Below, piece by piece: positions 25,982-36,455 of a DNA stretch of 64,000 nt (the first letter of the stretch is position 1; every line of letters begins with the position of its first letter). The notes below the pieces were generated by a model. That model was not told the origin of the DNA. It saw nothing but the letters and a program-made list of their open reading frames with translations, and did no database searches. Made by a program: the position numbers and the translations under genes. Source of the stretch: Corynebacterium amycolatum (GTDB lineage Bacteria > Actinomycetota > Actinomycetes > Mycobacteriales > Mycobacteriaceae); the NCBI RefSeq assembly GCF_016889425.1, contig NZ_CP069513.1, positions 744,001 through 808,000 of the forward strand, in the 5' to 3' direction.

Positions 25982-27631
25982 ATGTTCAAGGATCCTGTGT
26001 ACTTAACGATTATCGGATTGGCGCGCACCGTCTTCTTTGCCCAAGGTTTGAAGTTCACCGTTAAGGGCTGGGAAAACGTGCCAAAAGACTCTGGCGCCGT
26101 TCTCGTTACTAACCACACCGGATACATGGACTTCACCTATGTCGGTATTCCATTCCGCAAGCACCGCCGTTTTGTCCGTTTTATGGCGAAGAAAGAAGTT
26201 TTCGACCACTCGGTCGCAGGACCAATCATGCGTGCTTGTAGGCACATTCCGGTCGACCGCACTGACGGCTCCAAGTCCTTCGAAGAGGCCTGCCAGAAGC
26301 TGGAAAACGACGAGTTGGTAGGCATCTTTCCGGAGTCGACGATCTCGCGCAGTTTTGAAGTCAAGAATCTGAAGTCCGGTGCGGTGCGTATGGCGCAGCG
26401 CACCGGCAAGCCCATCATCCCAGTGCTGATTGTGGGATCCCAGCGCGTGTGGACGAAGGGGCACCCTAAGCATCTCGGTCGCAGCAATACTCCGATTCAT
26501 ATTACGGTTTTGCCACCGTGGACCCCAGAGGGCGATCCGGCGGAAGCCACTGAAAAGCTACACGAAATCATGGATCAGGGCGTCCGTCAGCTCTGGGACG
26601 AGTACGCCGCTGAAGAGGGGCCCCTGCCGAAGGGCGCCTACTGGGTACCGGCTCGCCTTGGCGGTGGTGCACCGACTTTCGAAGAGGCCCAGGCAGAGGA
26701 CCTGAAAGTCGAAGAAGAGCGTCAGCGTATCCGTCATTTGCGCGGTGACCTGGCCGCATTCAAGGAAAAGCTAGCCGAGTCGGCACGTGAATTCGGCGAT
26801 AGCGCTCGTGAGTTCGGCGATCAGACCAGGCAACAGTTCCTCGATGCGTCGCAAACGATGAGCGCGGAGTCTGCTCGCCGAAGGGAACAGACGACCGCCT
26901 TGTTGGCGCAGTTCCGTCAGTCTGTGGAACAGATGGCTGATGATGTCGTCGCCGGTGCCAAGGAGAGCAAGGAGTCCGTGCGTACTGCCACGGATTCGAT
27001 GCGCGTGACGTTCCGCGAAGCGTACGTGCAGCTAGAGAAGGCCTCCGCCTCCGGTGTCGAGCAGACGCAGCAGACCGTTTACCGTCTTATCGGCCAGTCG
27101 ATGATGATCCGCGACAAGCTTCCGCAGCGCTTGAACAGGCTCATCACCGCTCAGCCGGAAACGTTTATCTTCGATTACCCCGCATCGCTTGCCGACGATG
27201 CGGGCAACATCAGCGAAGAAACTATCAAGGCCTTGCAGCAGCTCGGTAATGACGGAGCCACAATCGTTGTCCTGCACGAATCGGGAGAAAAGCCGAATCT
27301 ATCGGCCTTGGAGTCGGTTGACCTGCAGGTTGTGGAGCTTCCGGAGGGCGCGAGCAAGCTGGAAGTCACAAATACGGTGGTAAGCACACTGCGCAAGCAG
27401 GCTCGCAAGGAAGAAACCGCGATTCTTTTTGCCGGTCGCTCGAACTTTGAGGAAGCCACACAGCGTGTCGGCATGCCGGTAGTTATGGCCGATGCGGACT
27501 GGCCCTTGCTGAAGAACGCGGACTGGGTAATCGACACTGTCGAGCATGGGGGAGTAGCCGCAACGTTGCAGTTGTTGCACGACCGGTTCTGCGATGACGG
27601 TGAAGATGACAGCAGTGAGGACGGCAAGTAG
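25982..27631 (+). CDS. 1-acylglycerol-3-phosphate acyltransferase fused to a degenerate HAD domain
   Basis: 549 aa in three parts. Residues 1-225 are a PlsC-type acyltransferase with the catalytic HX4D motif (H45, D50 in NHTGYMD) and the FPESTISRSFEVK motif; it should acylate lysophosphatidate in phospholipid synthesis. Residues about 255-385 are Glu/Arg/Gln-rich and probably coiled coil, with a repeated ESAREFGD/DSAREFGD unit. Residues about 392-540 follow the layout of Cof-type HAD phosphatases (FIFDYPASL, EETIKALQQLGNDGATIVVL, ADWVIDTVEHGGVAATLQLL), but the DxD motif is DxP (D398, P400) and the GDxxND motif is AGRSNF, so this domain is probably inactive. An active HAD gene follows 6 bp later. 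Confidence 0.85.
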   Translation: MFKDPVYLTIIGLARTVFFAQGLKFTVKGWENVPKDSGAVLVTNHTGYMDFTYVGIPFRKHRRFVRFMAKKEVFDHSVAGPIMRACRHIPVDRTDGSKSFEEACQKLENDELVGIFPESTISRSFEVKNLKSGAVRMAQRTGKPIIPVLIVGSQRVWTKGHPKHLGRSNTPIHITVLPPWTPEGDPAEATEKLHEIMDQGVRQLWDEYAAEEGPLPKGAYWVPARLGGGAPTFEEAQAEDLKVEEERQRIRHLRGDLAAFKEKLAESAREFGDSAREFGDQTRQQFLDASQTMSAESARRREQTTALLAQFRQSVEQMADDVVAGAKESKESVRTATDSMRVTFREAYVQLEKASASGVEQTQQTVYRLIGQSMMIRDKLPQRLNRLITAQPETFIFDYPASLADDAGNISEETIKALQQLGNDGATIVVLHESGEKPNLSALESVDLQVVELPEGASKLEVTNTVVSTLRKQARKEETAILFAGRSNFEEATQRVGMPVVMADADWPLLKNADWVIDTVEHGGVAATLQLLHDRFCDDGEDDSSEDGK

Positions 27632-27637
27632 TTCGAA

Positions 27638-28471
27638 GTGACCGAGAGACTACATCCACTACTCGTAGCTTCGGATATTGACGGGACGTTCATTGACTCG
27701 CGGGAGCGGGTAACTCCCCGCCTGCGGCAGGCCGTCACGCGAATGCTACGCCGCGGAACACCGTTGGTGCTGGCCACGGGAAGGCCGGCTCGGTGGTTGC
27801 AACCAGTGCTTGAGCAGCTGCCGGTGCAGCCGTTGTGCGTGTGCGCCAATGGCGCCGTCATTTACGACTCCGGCCGTGACGAAGTGGTTGCCGCCAACAC
27901 ATTGAAGCCGGAGACGCTGCGATACGTCGTCAAGCATGCGCGCGAAGCGACGCGATCCATCGGTGGAATCGGCATTGCGGCAGAGCGCGCTGGGACATCG
28001 GCGAATGACGCCATCGATGAGCTTTTTGTGGTGGCGCCGTCCTATGACCATGCGTGGGAATCGGATGAGCATGGTGAGCTTGCTGAAGAGGCCGTGTTGT
28101 CAGAACCCGCGACGAAACTCTTGCTGCGAAACTCAGATGTGAACAGTGCCCAGCTATATGAGCTGGTAGCCCCTGCAATTGACGCGAGCTTGGCGCACGT
28201 GACCTACTCCATGCCAGACGGGCTATTGGAGGTGTCCGCGCCGGGCGTGACTAAGCGCGCCGGGCTGGAATACGTGTCTGAACTGGTTGGAGCGACCGCG
28301 AAAGATGTGGTCTGCTTCGGTGACATGCCGAACGATATCGAGATGCTGTCGTGGGCGGGCACGGGTGTGGCCATGGGCAATGCGGCTGACACTGTCAAGG
28401 AGATTGCAGACGAAATCACCGCCACCAATGATGATGACGGTGTTGCTCGTGTGCTGGAGCGCTGGTTCTAG
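27638..28471 (+). CDS. Cof-type HAD phosphatase
   Basis: 277 aa starting at GTG 27638, 6 bp after the acyltransferase stop. Motif I is intact (ASDIDGTFIDS, D13 and D15), motif II is VLATGRPAR, and motif IV is CFGDMPNDIEML; a C2 cap lies between. Such enzymes dephosphorylate sugar phosphates or other small phosphates. Coupling to the acyltransferase recalls the Rv3813c-Rv3814c order of M. tuberculosis; substrate unknown. The end (AGTGVAMGNAADTVKEIADEI) is typical of the family. Confidence 0.9.
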   Translation: MTERLHPLLVASDIDGTFIDSRERVTPRLRQAVTRMLRRGTPLVLATGRPARWLQPVLEQLPVQPLCVCANGAVIYDSGRDEVVAANTLKPETLRYVVKHAREATRSIGGIGIAAERAGTSANDAIDELFVVAPSYDHAWESDEHGELAEEAVLSEPATKLLLRNSDVNSAQLYELVAPAIDASLAHVTYSMPDGLLEVSAPGVTKRAGLEYVSELVGATAKDVVCFGDMPNDIEMLSWAGTGVAMGNAADTVKEIADEITATNDDDGVARVLERWF

Positions 28472-28545
28472 CTAACCTCGCGGTTTTCCCGCGCCAGGTA
28501 GCCCACCAGCGCTCGACAGCGGCTGCTTCGGGTTTACTGCAGCGT

Positions 28546-30981
28546 TTACTTCAGCTCGGTCTTGACTTCGCCGGTGGTGCGGTCGAAGGTGATTGAACCG
28601 TTCTGGAACTCAGCGCGCTCGATGTTTCCATCGACCACCTGGGTCTTCGTCGGAGCGCCCAGCTTGCCGACCTCGAAGCCCTGGCGGGCCCACTCATCAG
28701 CAATCTTGCCCCAGATAGCGTGAGCGCCGGTGGTGTCGGAGTCGGTGATTACGCCGTTGGAAAACTTCACGTAGCGCAGGGCATCGGCCTGGCCAGCATT
28801 GTTCGCCACGGTAGAACCGCTCTGGATACCGGACATCGCGTAGCCGAGAACCGAGCCCATTTCCTCGGAAACTTGGCGCCATTCGGCAGCCAGGTCGTTC
28901 TGCTCATTGATAGTGATGATCTGGTCAATCAGAACCGGCAGGTCAGCAATCGACGGTCCGTTTTCAATCGAGCGTCCAACCGCACCCAGAATGGCATCGG
29001 CGGTCTGCCCCAGACCCGGTGCGCCGAGCATGCCCAGCGCCGAGGCCAGCATCGAACGTGCACCCGAGACTGTCTCCAGAGCCTGTGCCTTCTGCTGCTC
29101 GTCGGATGCGCTCGGCGAGGAGGAGTTGCTCTGCTCGCTTGCCGACGGTGCGGAGGAGTCAGCCGTAGCAGTGTCACTGGTGTTCGTGGCGTCGGTTGGC
29201 TCCGAGGTATTCGAAGTGCCCGAGGTGGTCGAGTCGGAGCTCGACGTTGTCGACGAAGTGGTGCTCGATGCGCTCGAGGACTTCTCGGAGGACGAGGTCG
29301 TGGACGTGCCCGTGGATGCCGAGGTGGTCGAAGTGGTCGAGCTCGACTCGGTTGACTCGGTCGATTCGGTCGACTGCGAATCTGCGTCTTCGGCGGTCTT
29401 ATCGCCCTTTTCATCCTGCGGAACGAGGAGGTCAATCAAGCCGTCGGGGCCCTCATTGTCAATCTTTCCGCTGGTCAGACTGTTGTACTTCTTTTCGGCA
29501 ATCGAGCGGATCTTGCCCATCTGGGCGTAGCCAGCATCACCTGGGCAGGTGGTGTTACCAACATCGCGGTGCGCGAAGATGGTCGGCAGAGTGACCTGCT
29601 TGCCGTATCCATACTTGGAGTAGCTGGTGCCACCCGAAGTCATCTGGATCTGGCCGGTCGGCTTGACGCCGGCGACCTTCAGACGCCAACCAATCATGTT
29701 GCCCACCGAGTTCAGTGCAGCCTCACTGGGAGCAACCGAAGTGTAGTTACCCATCATGGAGATGCCGAAAGTACCGGTGTTGAAGCCACCTGCGTGAGCG
29801 CCCTGGACATTCTTATCCAGGCCACCGTAGCGGCCCTCGAAGATGTTGCCGTACTTGTCGACCAGGGCGTTGTATCCGATGTCGCACCAGCCCAGAGTCT
29901 GTGCGTGGTACTGGTAAATGCCGCGGACGATACCAGCGGACTGGCTCTCGGTGTAGTTGTTTGAACCAGCGGTGTGGTGCACGGTGGCACCGACCAGCTT
30001 GTTGTCGTAGTCCGCGCCCTTACAGCGGTTATTTTCGTTGGCGCCCCAGCCGGCACGGGTAATGACCTTCGGCATGCCCGTGACATTCTTGGCATCCACA
30101 ATTGGGTCGATACCGGATGCAGCAGCCTGGCCGTCAATAAGCACTGCGTCGACCTGGTCGATTGGCAGTTCATCGGCGACCGGCTCGATGTCCGTCCACT
30201 TCACTGGGAGATTCGGCGAGTCCAGATCTGCAGCGTCGTTAGCGCTCGGAGCAGTCGGGTCATCGAGTGCGTCCCCAGGAGCTGCATCCGGAGTCTGCTG
30301 GTAGTCGGAAGCGGCATCGTCAACGGCCTTGGCGACATCCTTGGCTGCATCCGTAGCGGATTCCTTTGCATCCTCCACGGCCTTCTTGGCGCCCTCAGCA
30401 TTAATCTCGTCGAGGTTGAGCTTGGACAAATCCAACTTCTCAGCGCCCTTGATGTCCTTCAGGTCCACGCCGGACCCCGGACCGAAGATGTTAAGTCCGT
30501 GGGTGGAAACCTGAACACGCTTGGTTGGCTCGATGTAGATGAGCTCCGTTCCGTTCAGGCCGTTGCCATTGCCTTCAGCGGGGTAGTCCGGGTCAACGCT
30601 GTACCAGTCGGACCAGGAGCCGTCGGCGCGCTCGGCGCGGACGAAGCTGGCGATATCAGGGTCACCGGCCCACGTCAGCGCAAACTGGGAAAACTCAGTA
30701 TCGGAGGTAATTTCCTTGACGACACCACGGTTGGGATGAGCCTCGTCGGCAAGCGACTGCGTTGCGATTGCTGCGTCTTCGACGAGAACGGAGACGCTGT
30801 CTGCAAGCGACTTGCTCTGGACAATCGGGTCGATGGGGCTGGCACCGTTTTCCTCGATGAGGTCATAAGCGGCACCTGCGCCGACAACGGCAACGGGTGT
30901 CAGGGCAAGGGTCGCCACGGCAGCGAGTACCAAGGATTGCTTGGCACCTGCGCGGCGATTGATGCGGCGGCGACTAAACAC
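28546..30981 (-). CDS. Large PGRP-type N-acetylmuramoyl-L-alanine amidase with LGFP repeat
   Basis: 811 aa from the GTG at 30981 (GGAG 8 nt upstream). Order: signal sequence (about 1-40), N-terminal domain shared with the neighbouring paralogue (about 60-180), an Ala/Lys/Asp helical segment (185-230), the amidase_2/PGRP domain (303-500) with zinc ligands H335 or H336, H471 and C479, a Ser/Thr-rich linker (535-625), a helical region, and a C-terminal LGFP-like repeat (about 750-805). It should cut the bond between muramic acid and the stem peptide outside the cell, with the LGFP part anchoring it to the wall. It lies 85 bp downstream of its paralogue on the same strand. Confidence 0.9.
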   Translation of the reverse strand: MFSRRRINRRAGAKQSLVLAAVATLALTPVAVVGAGAAYDLIEENGASPIDPIVQSKSLADSVSVLVEDAAIATQSLADEAHPNRGVVKEITSDTEFSQFALTWAGDPDIASFVRAERADGSWSDWYSVDPDYPAEGNGNGLNGTELIYIEPTKRVQVSTHGLNIFGPGSGVDLKDIKGAEKLDLSKLNLDEINAEGAKKAVEDAKESATDAAKDVAKAVDDAASDYQQTPDAAPGDALDDPTAPSANDAADLDSPNLPVKWTDIEPVADELPIDQVDAVLIDGQAAASGIDPIVDAKNVTGMPKVITRAGWGANENNRCKGADYDNKLVGATVHHTAGSNNYTESQSAGIVRGIYQYHAQTLGWCDIGYNALVDKYGNIFEGRYGGLDKNVQGAHAGGFNTGTFGISMMGNYTSVAPSEAALNSVGNMIGWRLKVAGVKPTGQIQMTSGGTSYSKYGYGKQVTLPTIFAHRDVGNTTCPGDAGYAQMGKIRSIAEKKYNSLTSGKIDNEGPDGLIDLLVPQDEKGDKTAEDADSQSTESTESTESSSTTSTTSASTGTSTTSSSEKSSSASSTTSSTTSSSDSTTSGTSNTSEPTDATNTSDTATADSSAPSASEQSNSSSPSASDEQQKAQALETVSGARSMLASALGMLGAPGLGQTADAILGAVGRSIENGPSIADLPVLIDQIITINEQNDLAAEWRQVSEEMGSVLGYAMSGIQSGSTVANNAGQADALRYVKFSNGVITDSDTTGAHAIWGKIADEWARQGFEVGKLGAPTKTQVVDGNIERAEFQNGSITFDRTTGEVKTELK

Positions 30982-31066
30982 GGTAATAACTCCTGGGTGA
31001 TTACGAAGATCTGGTGCTACACCACAAATGTGATGTGGTTATGCCTGGATTGGATAAGCGGGGGAC

Positions 31067-32572
31067 TTAGTTCTGAGGTGCGAACCAGGCCTGCGTAGCT
31101 TCGGCAGGGTTGGTTGGCAGGGATTCAGTTAGAAACTCACCAACAACCTCGCCTGGCGTGGGCGTTTCCACGTTTCCGAGGGAACCGCCGTTGTCGCCCG
31201 ACTCGCCGGCGCCCGGAATCGGCGGAATGCTGGCGGCCTCTCCGTCCTGGTTGTTCGGACCCGTCGAGCGGCCGGCGATACCCGCTCCACCGGCACCATC
31301 AAACTTGGCTTTGGCTGCAGCGCGGATGGCATCCATCTGCTGATAGCCGAAGGTGCCCGGGCATGAGGTGTAGCCGGTGTCGCGGTGGCCGAAGATGGCT
31401 GGGAGGTTCACGGTCTGGCCGGAGCTGTAGCGTGCCTTCGAGTAGCCGGCGCTGGTCAGTGCGGCGGTGGACATCGGATCGACGCCACCGACCTTCATGC
31501 GCCAGCCGACCATCTCGCCGAGTGCAGTGACGGCCGCATCCGGAATCTCCAGCTGGTCGTGATTGCCCATCACCGAAATACCGAAGGTGCCGTTGTTGAA
31601 GCCACCTGCGTGCGCGCCCTCGATGTTCTTGTCCAGGCCACCGTAGCGGCCCTCGTAGATGTTGCCGTACTTATCGACCAACGCGTTGTAGCCAACATCG
31701 CCCCAGCCCAGCGTCTTTGCGTGGTAGGCGTAAATGCCGCGGACAATGGCTGGTCCCTGCGACTCTGAGTAGTTATTGGAACCCGCGGTGTGGTGGATGC
31801 ACGTGCCCTTGAAGGTGCTGTAGGAGCTCGAACCGCTGCGGATGGACTCATCTGCACCCCACGCTGCACGGCTGATTACATTTGGCGCGCCAGCAATCGA
31901 CGACTCGTACGCAACTGGCTGAATAACCTCGCCGACCTGCTCTACGCCGTCGATGAAAACTGCCTGGACAGCGTTGAGGGACAGCGCGGCCGTAGCACTG
32001 ACGAGTTCCTGCAGGCCACCGCCGATAGTGGCTGGGTCAAGGTTGTCGATACCAATGATGTTGCGTGGATCTAGGCCCTCGAGGAGGTTCAGTCCGACGG
32101 TCGACACCTGCACGCGCCTGGTGGGCTCAACGAACAGCAGCTCGGTGCCGGACTGTCCGGAGTTATTCATCGGGCCGTGAGAATCAGCGTGGAACCACGG
32201 GCCAAAGCTGCCATCTTCGCGTTCGGCGCGAACGTAGAGCTGCAGGTTGTCATCGCCCGGCCAGGTCAGGGCGAACTGGGAGAACGGTTCGTCGCGGGTG
32301 ATGTCCTTCACGAATCCGCGAAGCGGGTGCAGGGCATCGGTAATGGCATGCGTGCCGACGGCTGCGTCGTCAATCATCATCGTGACAGCGTCAACCAGCG
32401 GCGATGTCGAGATCTTGGCCGCGATGGGGCTTACGCCTGGGCTTTCAACCAGGGTAGGGGCCTGGCGAATACCCCATGTTGCTAGTGGAGCTGCGGCAGT
32501 AGTAGCTGCCAGTCCATAGAGGAAGGTGCGGCGGCCCATCGACGGGGCATTGATGCGACGGCGAGTTGGCAC
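31067..32572 (-). CDS. PGRP-type N-acetylmuramoyl-L-alanine amidase, probable Tat substrate
   Basis: 501 aa from the GTG at 32572, which has GGAG 8 nt upstream in the same arrangement as the downstream paralogue. The N-terminus contains GRRTFLYGLAATTAAAPLATW, a twin-arginine signal pattern. The PGRP domain has the zinc motifs IHHTAGSNNY and FGHRDTGYTSCPG. It lacks the Ser/Thr linker and the LGFP repeat; the C-terminus is Gly/Pro/Glu-rich. Strong similarity through the N-terminal and PGRP domains shows that the two genes arose by tandem duplication. Divergent from glf. Confidence 0.9.
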   Translation of the reverse strand: MPTRRRINAPSMGRRTFLYGLAATTAAAPLATWGIRQAPTLVESPGVSPIAAKISTSPLVDAVTMMIDDAAVGTHAITDALHPLRGFVKDITRDEPFSQFALTWPGDDNLQLYVRAEREDGSFGPWFHADSHGPMNNSGQSGTELLFVEPTRRVQVSTVGLNLLEGLDPRNIIGIDNLDPATIGGGLQELVSATAALSLNAVQAVFIDGVEQVGEVIQPVAYESSIAGAPNVISRAAWGADESIRSGSSSYSTFKGTCIHHTAGSNNYSESQGPAIVRGIYAYHAKTLGWGDVGYNALVDKYGNIYEGRYGGLDKNIEGAHAGGFNNGTFGISVMGNHDQLEIPDAAVTALGEMVGWRMKVGGVDPMSTAALTSAGYSKARYSSGQTVNLPAIFGHRDTGYTSCPGTFGYQQMDAIRAAAKAKFDGAGGAGIAGRSTGPNNQDGEAASIPPIPGAGESGDNGGSLGNVETPTPGEVVGEFLTESLPTNPAEATQAWFAPQN

Positions 32573-32832
32573 GGTAAAAGCTCCAAAAAAATGGGGTACA
32601 GGGTTGTCGACCCGAGGCCTACCCCGGGGTCGAAGGGAAGGAAAGTTGCAAAGCAACAGAAAATTCTGAGGAGGATGTTACCAGTGTGACTAAAAAAATC
32701 TAGTGAGGCATCTGTGTTCCCCCGTTAATTTTGGGAAAATTATCAAATAATGTGACCAAACGAACGTTGGGTTGGGCTCACGTGGACGTCGTAAAGCCCG
32801 CGTGTACACCCGCAAATCGGGCGGAAATGCAA

Positions 32833-32838
32833 TAGGTT
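32833..32838 (+). promoter_or_regulatory. Leaderless -10 box of glf
   Basis: TAGGTT is 7 nt before the GTG at 32846. Confidence 0.45.
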
Positions 32839-32842
32839 TTAA

Positions 32843-34099
<1,257 letters not shown>

Positions 34100-34122
34100 T
34101 TTGCCGCTTGCGGCTCCTGCGC

Positions 34123-34128
34123 TAGTAT
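34123..34128 (+). promoter_or_regulatory. Leaderless -10 box of EamA transporter gene
   Basis: TAGTAT is 7 nt before the GTG at 34136. Confidence 0.55.
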
Positions 34129-34135
34129 TGCGCGA

Positions 34136-35056
34136 GTGTCGCGTGAGAAAAGCCAAACCGAAGTTCCCCAGCAGGGGCCATTGCTGCAGCGTGTGAACAA
34201 GTTTCTCACCCTGCCAGTGGCTCCCGTAATTCTGGTTCTCATCGGCTCTCTTGGCACCCAGGCCGCAGCCGTGCTGGTCACTGGTATGCTTTCCACGGTC
34301 GGCGCGCCGGGCATATCGGGCTTGCGCATGACTGCCGCCGCCATCATCATGGTGGTTCTGTTCCGGCCAAAGTTATCCGAGATGACCCGCGCTCGCGCCA
34401 TCAACATCGTGGTCTACGGCATCGCTATGGGCATGATGAGCATGATGATTTACGCCGCTATCGCCCGCCTCCCGCAGGGCGTTGCCGTCACCATCGACTT
34501 CCTCGGTCCCTGCGTCGTGTCTTTCCTGGGACTGAAAATGTGGCGATCCCGCCTGTGGGCCATCGTCGCTTTCATCGGCGTCGCCCTAATCGCCCAGCCC
34601 TCCAATGACCTGGACCTTATCGGCATTGGTTACGCCGCAATCGGCGCGATCTTCTTCGGCGCCTACACGCTCTTCTCCGCCCGAATGGGCAGCACCGAGG
34701 GCGGCGGCATGCCTGACCTGGCGCTGTCAGTGGTCGTCGCAGCAATCGTGCTCGCGCCGTTTTCCGTATCCGCCGCACCGCTTGTCGACGGTTCGATGTG
34801 GGCCACCATCGTTATTTCTGGGTTCATTGGCGCTGTTATTCCCTACGTGATGGACACCATCGCTGCGGGGATTGTCTCAGCGGCGGTCGTCGGCACGCTC
34901 TTTGCACTGGATCCGGTTATCGGTGCAATCCTGGGTTGGGCGTTTTCCGGTGACCGAGTGACCTGGTCTATGGCGCTGGGCATCGTGCTGATTGCGGCGG
35001 CTGGCGCGATTATTACCTGGCGCGGGGCGCGGGAGTCGCGTGAGCTTGCGCAGTAG
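34136..35056 (+). CDS. EamA/DMT family transporter (RhtA-like)
   Basis: 306 aa with about ten hydrophobic helices arranged as two EamA halves (PQGVAVTIDFLGPCVVSFLG in the first, a similar SAAVVGTLFALDPVIGAILG in the second). The pattern resembles RhtA-type threonine/homoserine exporters, but substrate cannot be assigned. It interrupts the cell-wall genes between glf and the first mycolyltransferase, and has its own leaderless promoter 20 bp or so after glf, so it is probably a separate unit. Confidence 0.85.
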   Translation: MSREKSQTEVPQQGPLLQRVNKFLTLPVAPVILVLIGSLGTQAAAVLVTGMLSTVGAPGISGLRMTAAAIIMVVLFRPKLSEMTRARAINIVVYGIAMGMMSMMIYAAIARLPQGVAVTIDFLGPCVVSFLGLKMWRSRLWAIVAFIGVALIAQPSNDLDLIGIGYAAIGAIFFGAYTLFSARMGSTEGGGMPDLALSVVVAAIVLAPFSVSAAPLVDGSMWATIVISGFIGAVIPYVMDTIAAGIVSAAVVGTLFALDPVIGAILGWAFSGDRVTWSMALGIVLIAAAGAIITWRGARESRELAQ

Positions 35057-35239
35057 AAACGCGAGTACCGGAACCCGCCCAAAAGGAGTAGTTTCGACGT
35101 GTTCTGCTGGAAAACAACAGTGAATGCGGGTAGATTTGTCGAAGATTTATTGTTTTTTAAGGTAATTCCCTGAAGAGGAAACACGCCTGATAGCTCCCAC
35201 TGGTCGTGGGGAGTCGCACATTGTGAGGAGAATGCACAC

Positions 35240-36253
35240 GTGAAAATCACCTCTACTTTCCGTGGTTGGCGCCGAAAGGTTGCAGCAGTTGCGTCCGCAG
35301 TAGCTGTGGCTGCGTCTGCATTGACCATGGCGCCGGCCGCGAGCGCGGCGGGCGACCGAGGTTCGCTGCGCCCGGGTTGTGAATGGGATTCGTACCAGTA
35401 CTTCACCCAGAAGTGCCAGGTTTATTCGCCGGCCATGGATCGTGATATTCCGGTCCAGATTGTGGCCTCTGCCAATGGCGGTAACAAGGCTCTCTACCTG
35501 CTAGATGGCCTGCGTAGCCCGGCTGATGCCTCAGACTGGGTGGAGTACGGTAACGCTCCACGTACTTTTGAGGGATCCAACGTCAACCTTGTTATCCCCG
35601 GTGGCGGTGGCGGTAGCTTCTACACTGACTGGAAGCGTCCGTCAGTTAGCCTGCACGGTCCGTTCGTAAACATGTGGGAGACCTTCCTAACCCAGGAATT
35701 GCCTGTATACCTTGAGCGCGAGTTCGGCATTTCCCGTACTGGCAACTCCATTGCAGGTCTGTCCATGGGCGCATCTGCGGCGCTGTCGCTGGCATACAAC
35801 CACCGAGACCAGTTCGGTCAGGCTCTTGCCTTCTCCGGTTACCTGCACACCACTGCGCCGGGTATGACCACTGCAATTGAGGCTGCTCAGTTGTCGGCTG
35901 GCTACAGCTCCTTCGACATGTGGGGTGCGCCTATGTCAGCGGAGCGTGTCCGCAACGATCCGTACCTGAACGTCGAGAAGATGAAGGGGCTGGATCTGGT
36001 TATTACCTCGGCAAATGGTGTTCCGGATGAGGTTCGTGACCCGAAGAACCTCTACCGTGTTGTTCCGAAGGCCGGTGGCGTTGCGCTGGAGTCGCTGTCC
36101 CGCTTGTCAACCCGCGAGTTTGAGTTGCGTGCTCGTACCTCCGGTTTGGATGCCACCTTTGAATACGAGCCGACCGGTATCCACGATTGGCCGACCTGGG
36201 ATCGCAACCTCCAGAACTCCAAGGCCCGCATCGAAGGTTTCCTCGGAGCTTAA
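35240..36253 (+). CDS. Mycolyltransferase (antigen 85-type)
   Basis: 337 aa, start GTG 35240 with GAGGAG 9 nt upstream. A Sec signal ends near SAA-GD, and the mature protein begins with the corynebacterial LRPGCEWD motif. The esterase domain has the catalytic triad expected for Ag85-type enzymes: S175 (GLSMGAS), E284 (ALESLSR) and H315 (GIHDWPTW). These enzymes move mycolates between trehalose, arabinogalactan and some proteins outside the membrane. A terminator follows at 36271-36315. Confidence 0.93.
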   Translation: MKITSTFRGWRRKVAAVASAVAVAASALTMAPAASAAGDRGSLRPGCEWDSYQYFTQKCQVYSPAMDRDIPVQIVASANGGNKALYLLDGLRSPADASDWVEYGNAPRTFEGSNVNLVIPGGGGGSFYTDWKRPSVSLHGPFVNMWETFLTQELPVYLEREFGISRTGNSIAGLSMGASAALSLAYNHRDQFGQALAFSGYLHTTAPGMTTAIEAAQLSAGYSSFDMWGAPMSAERVRNDPYLNVEKMKGLDLVITSANGVPDEVRDPKNLYRVVPKAGGVALESLSRLSTREFELRARTSGLDATFEYEPTGIHDWPTWDRNLQNSKARIEGFLGA

Positions 36254-36270
36254 AACTAGAACCTGAACGA

Positions 36271-36315
36271 AAAGTCCCTATGCACAGCAGATAGTCCGCA
36301 GCGCGTAGGGGCTTT
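36271..36315 (+). terminator. Terminator after mycolyltransferase gene
   Basis: Stem 36271-36283 with 36303-36315, paired with two G-U contacts, ending in TTT; 17 bp after the stop. Confidence 0.6.
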
Positions 36316-36455
36316 CACATTCTGGCCTGTCGCTAGCGTGGCAACAAGAGGCAATCCGCCACGGGCACTAGGATGCTATGAGATAGAAACGTCGGTAACT
36401 TATCGGCGGCTACACCCCCCCCGGTAGACCTTTCGGAAAGTGGTTGATACGTCTC

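Noticed and set aside
29196..29594. Possible CRISPR-like or tandem array in the repetitive stretch
   Set aside because: The repetition is codon-level Ser/Thr repetition inside the large amidase gene, with no regular repeat-spacer pattern.
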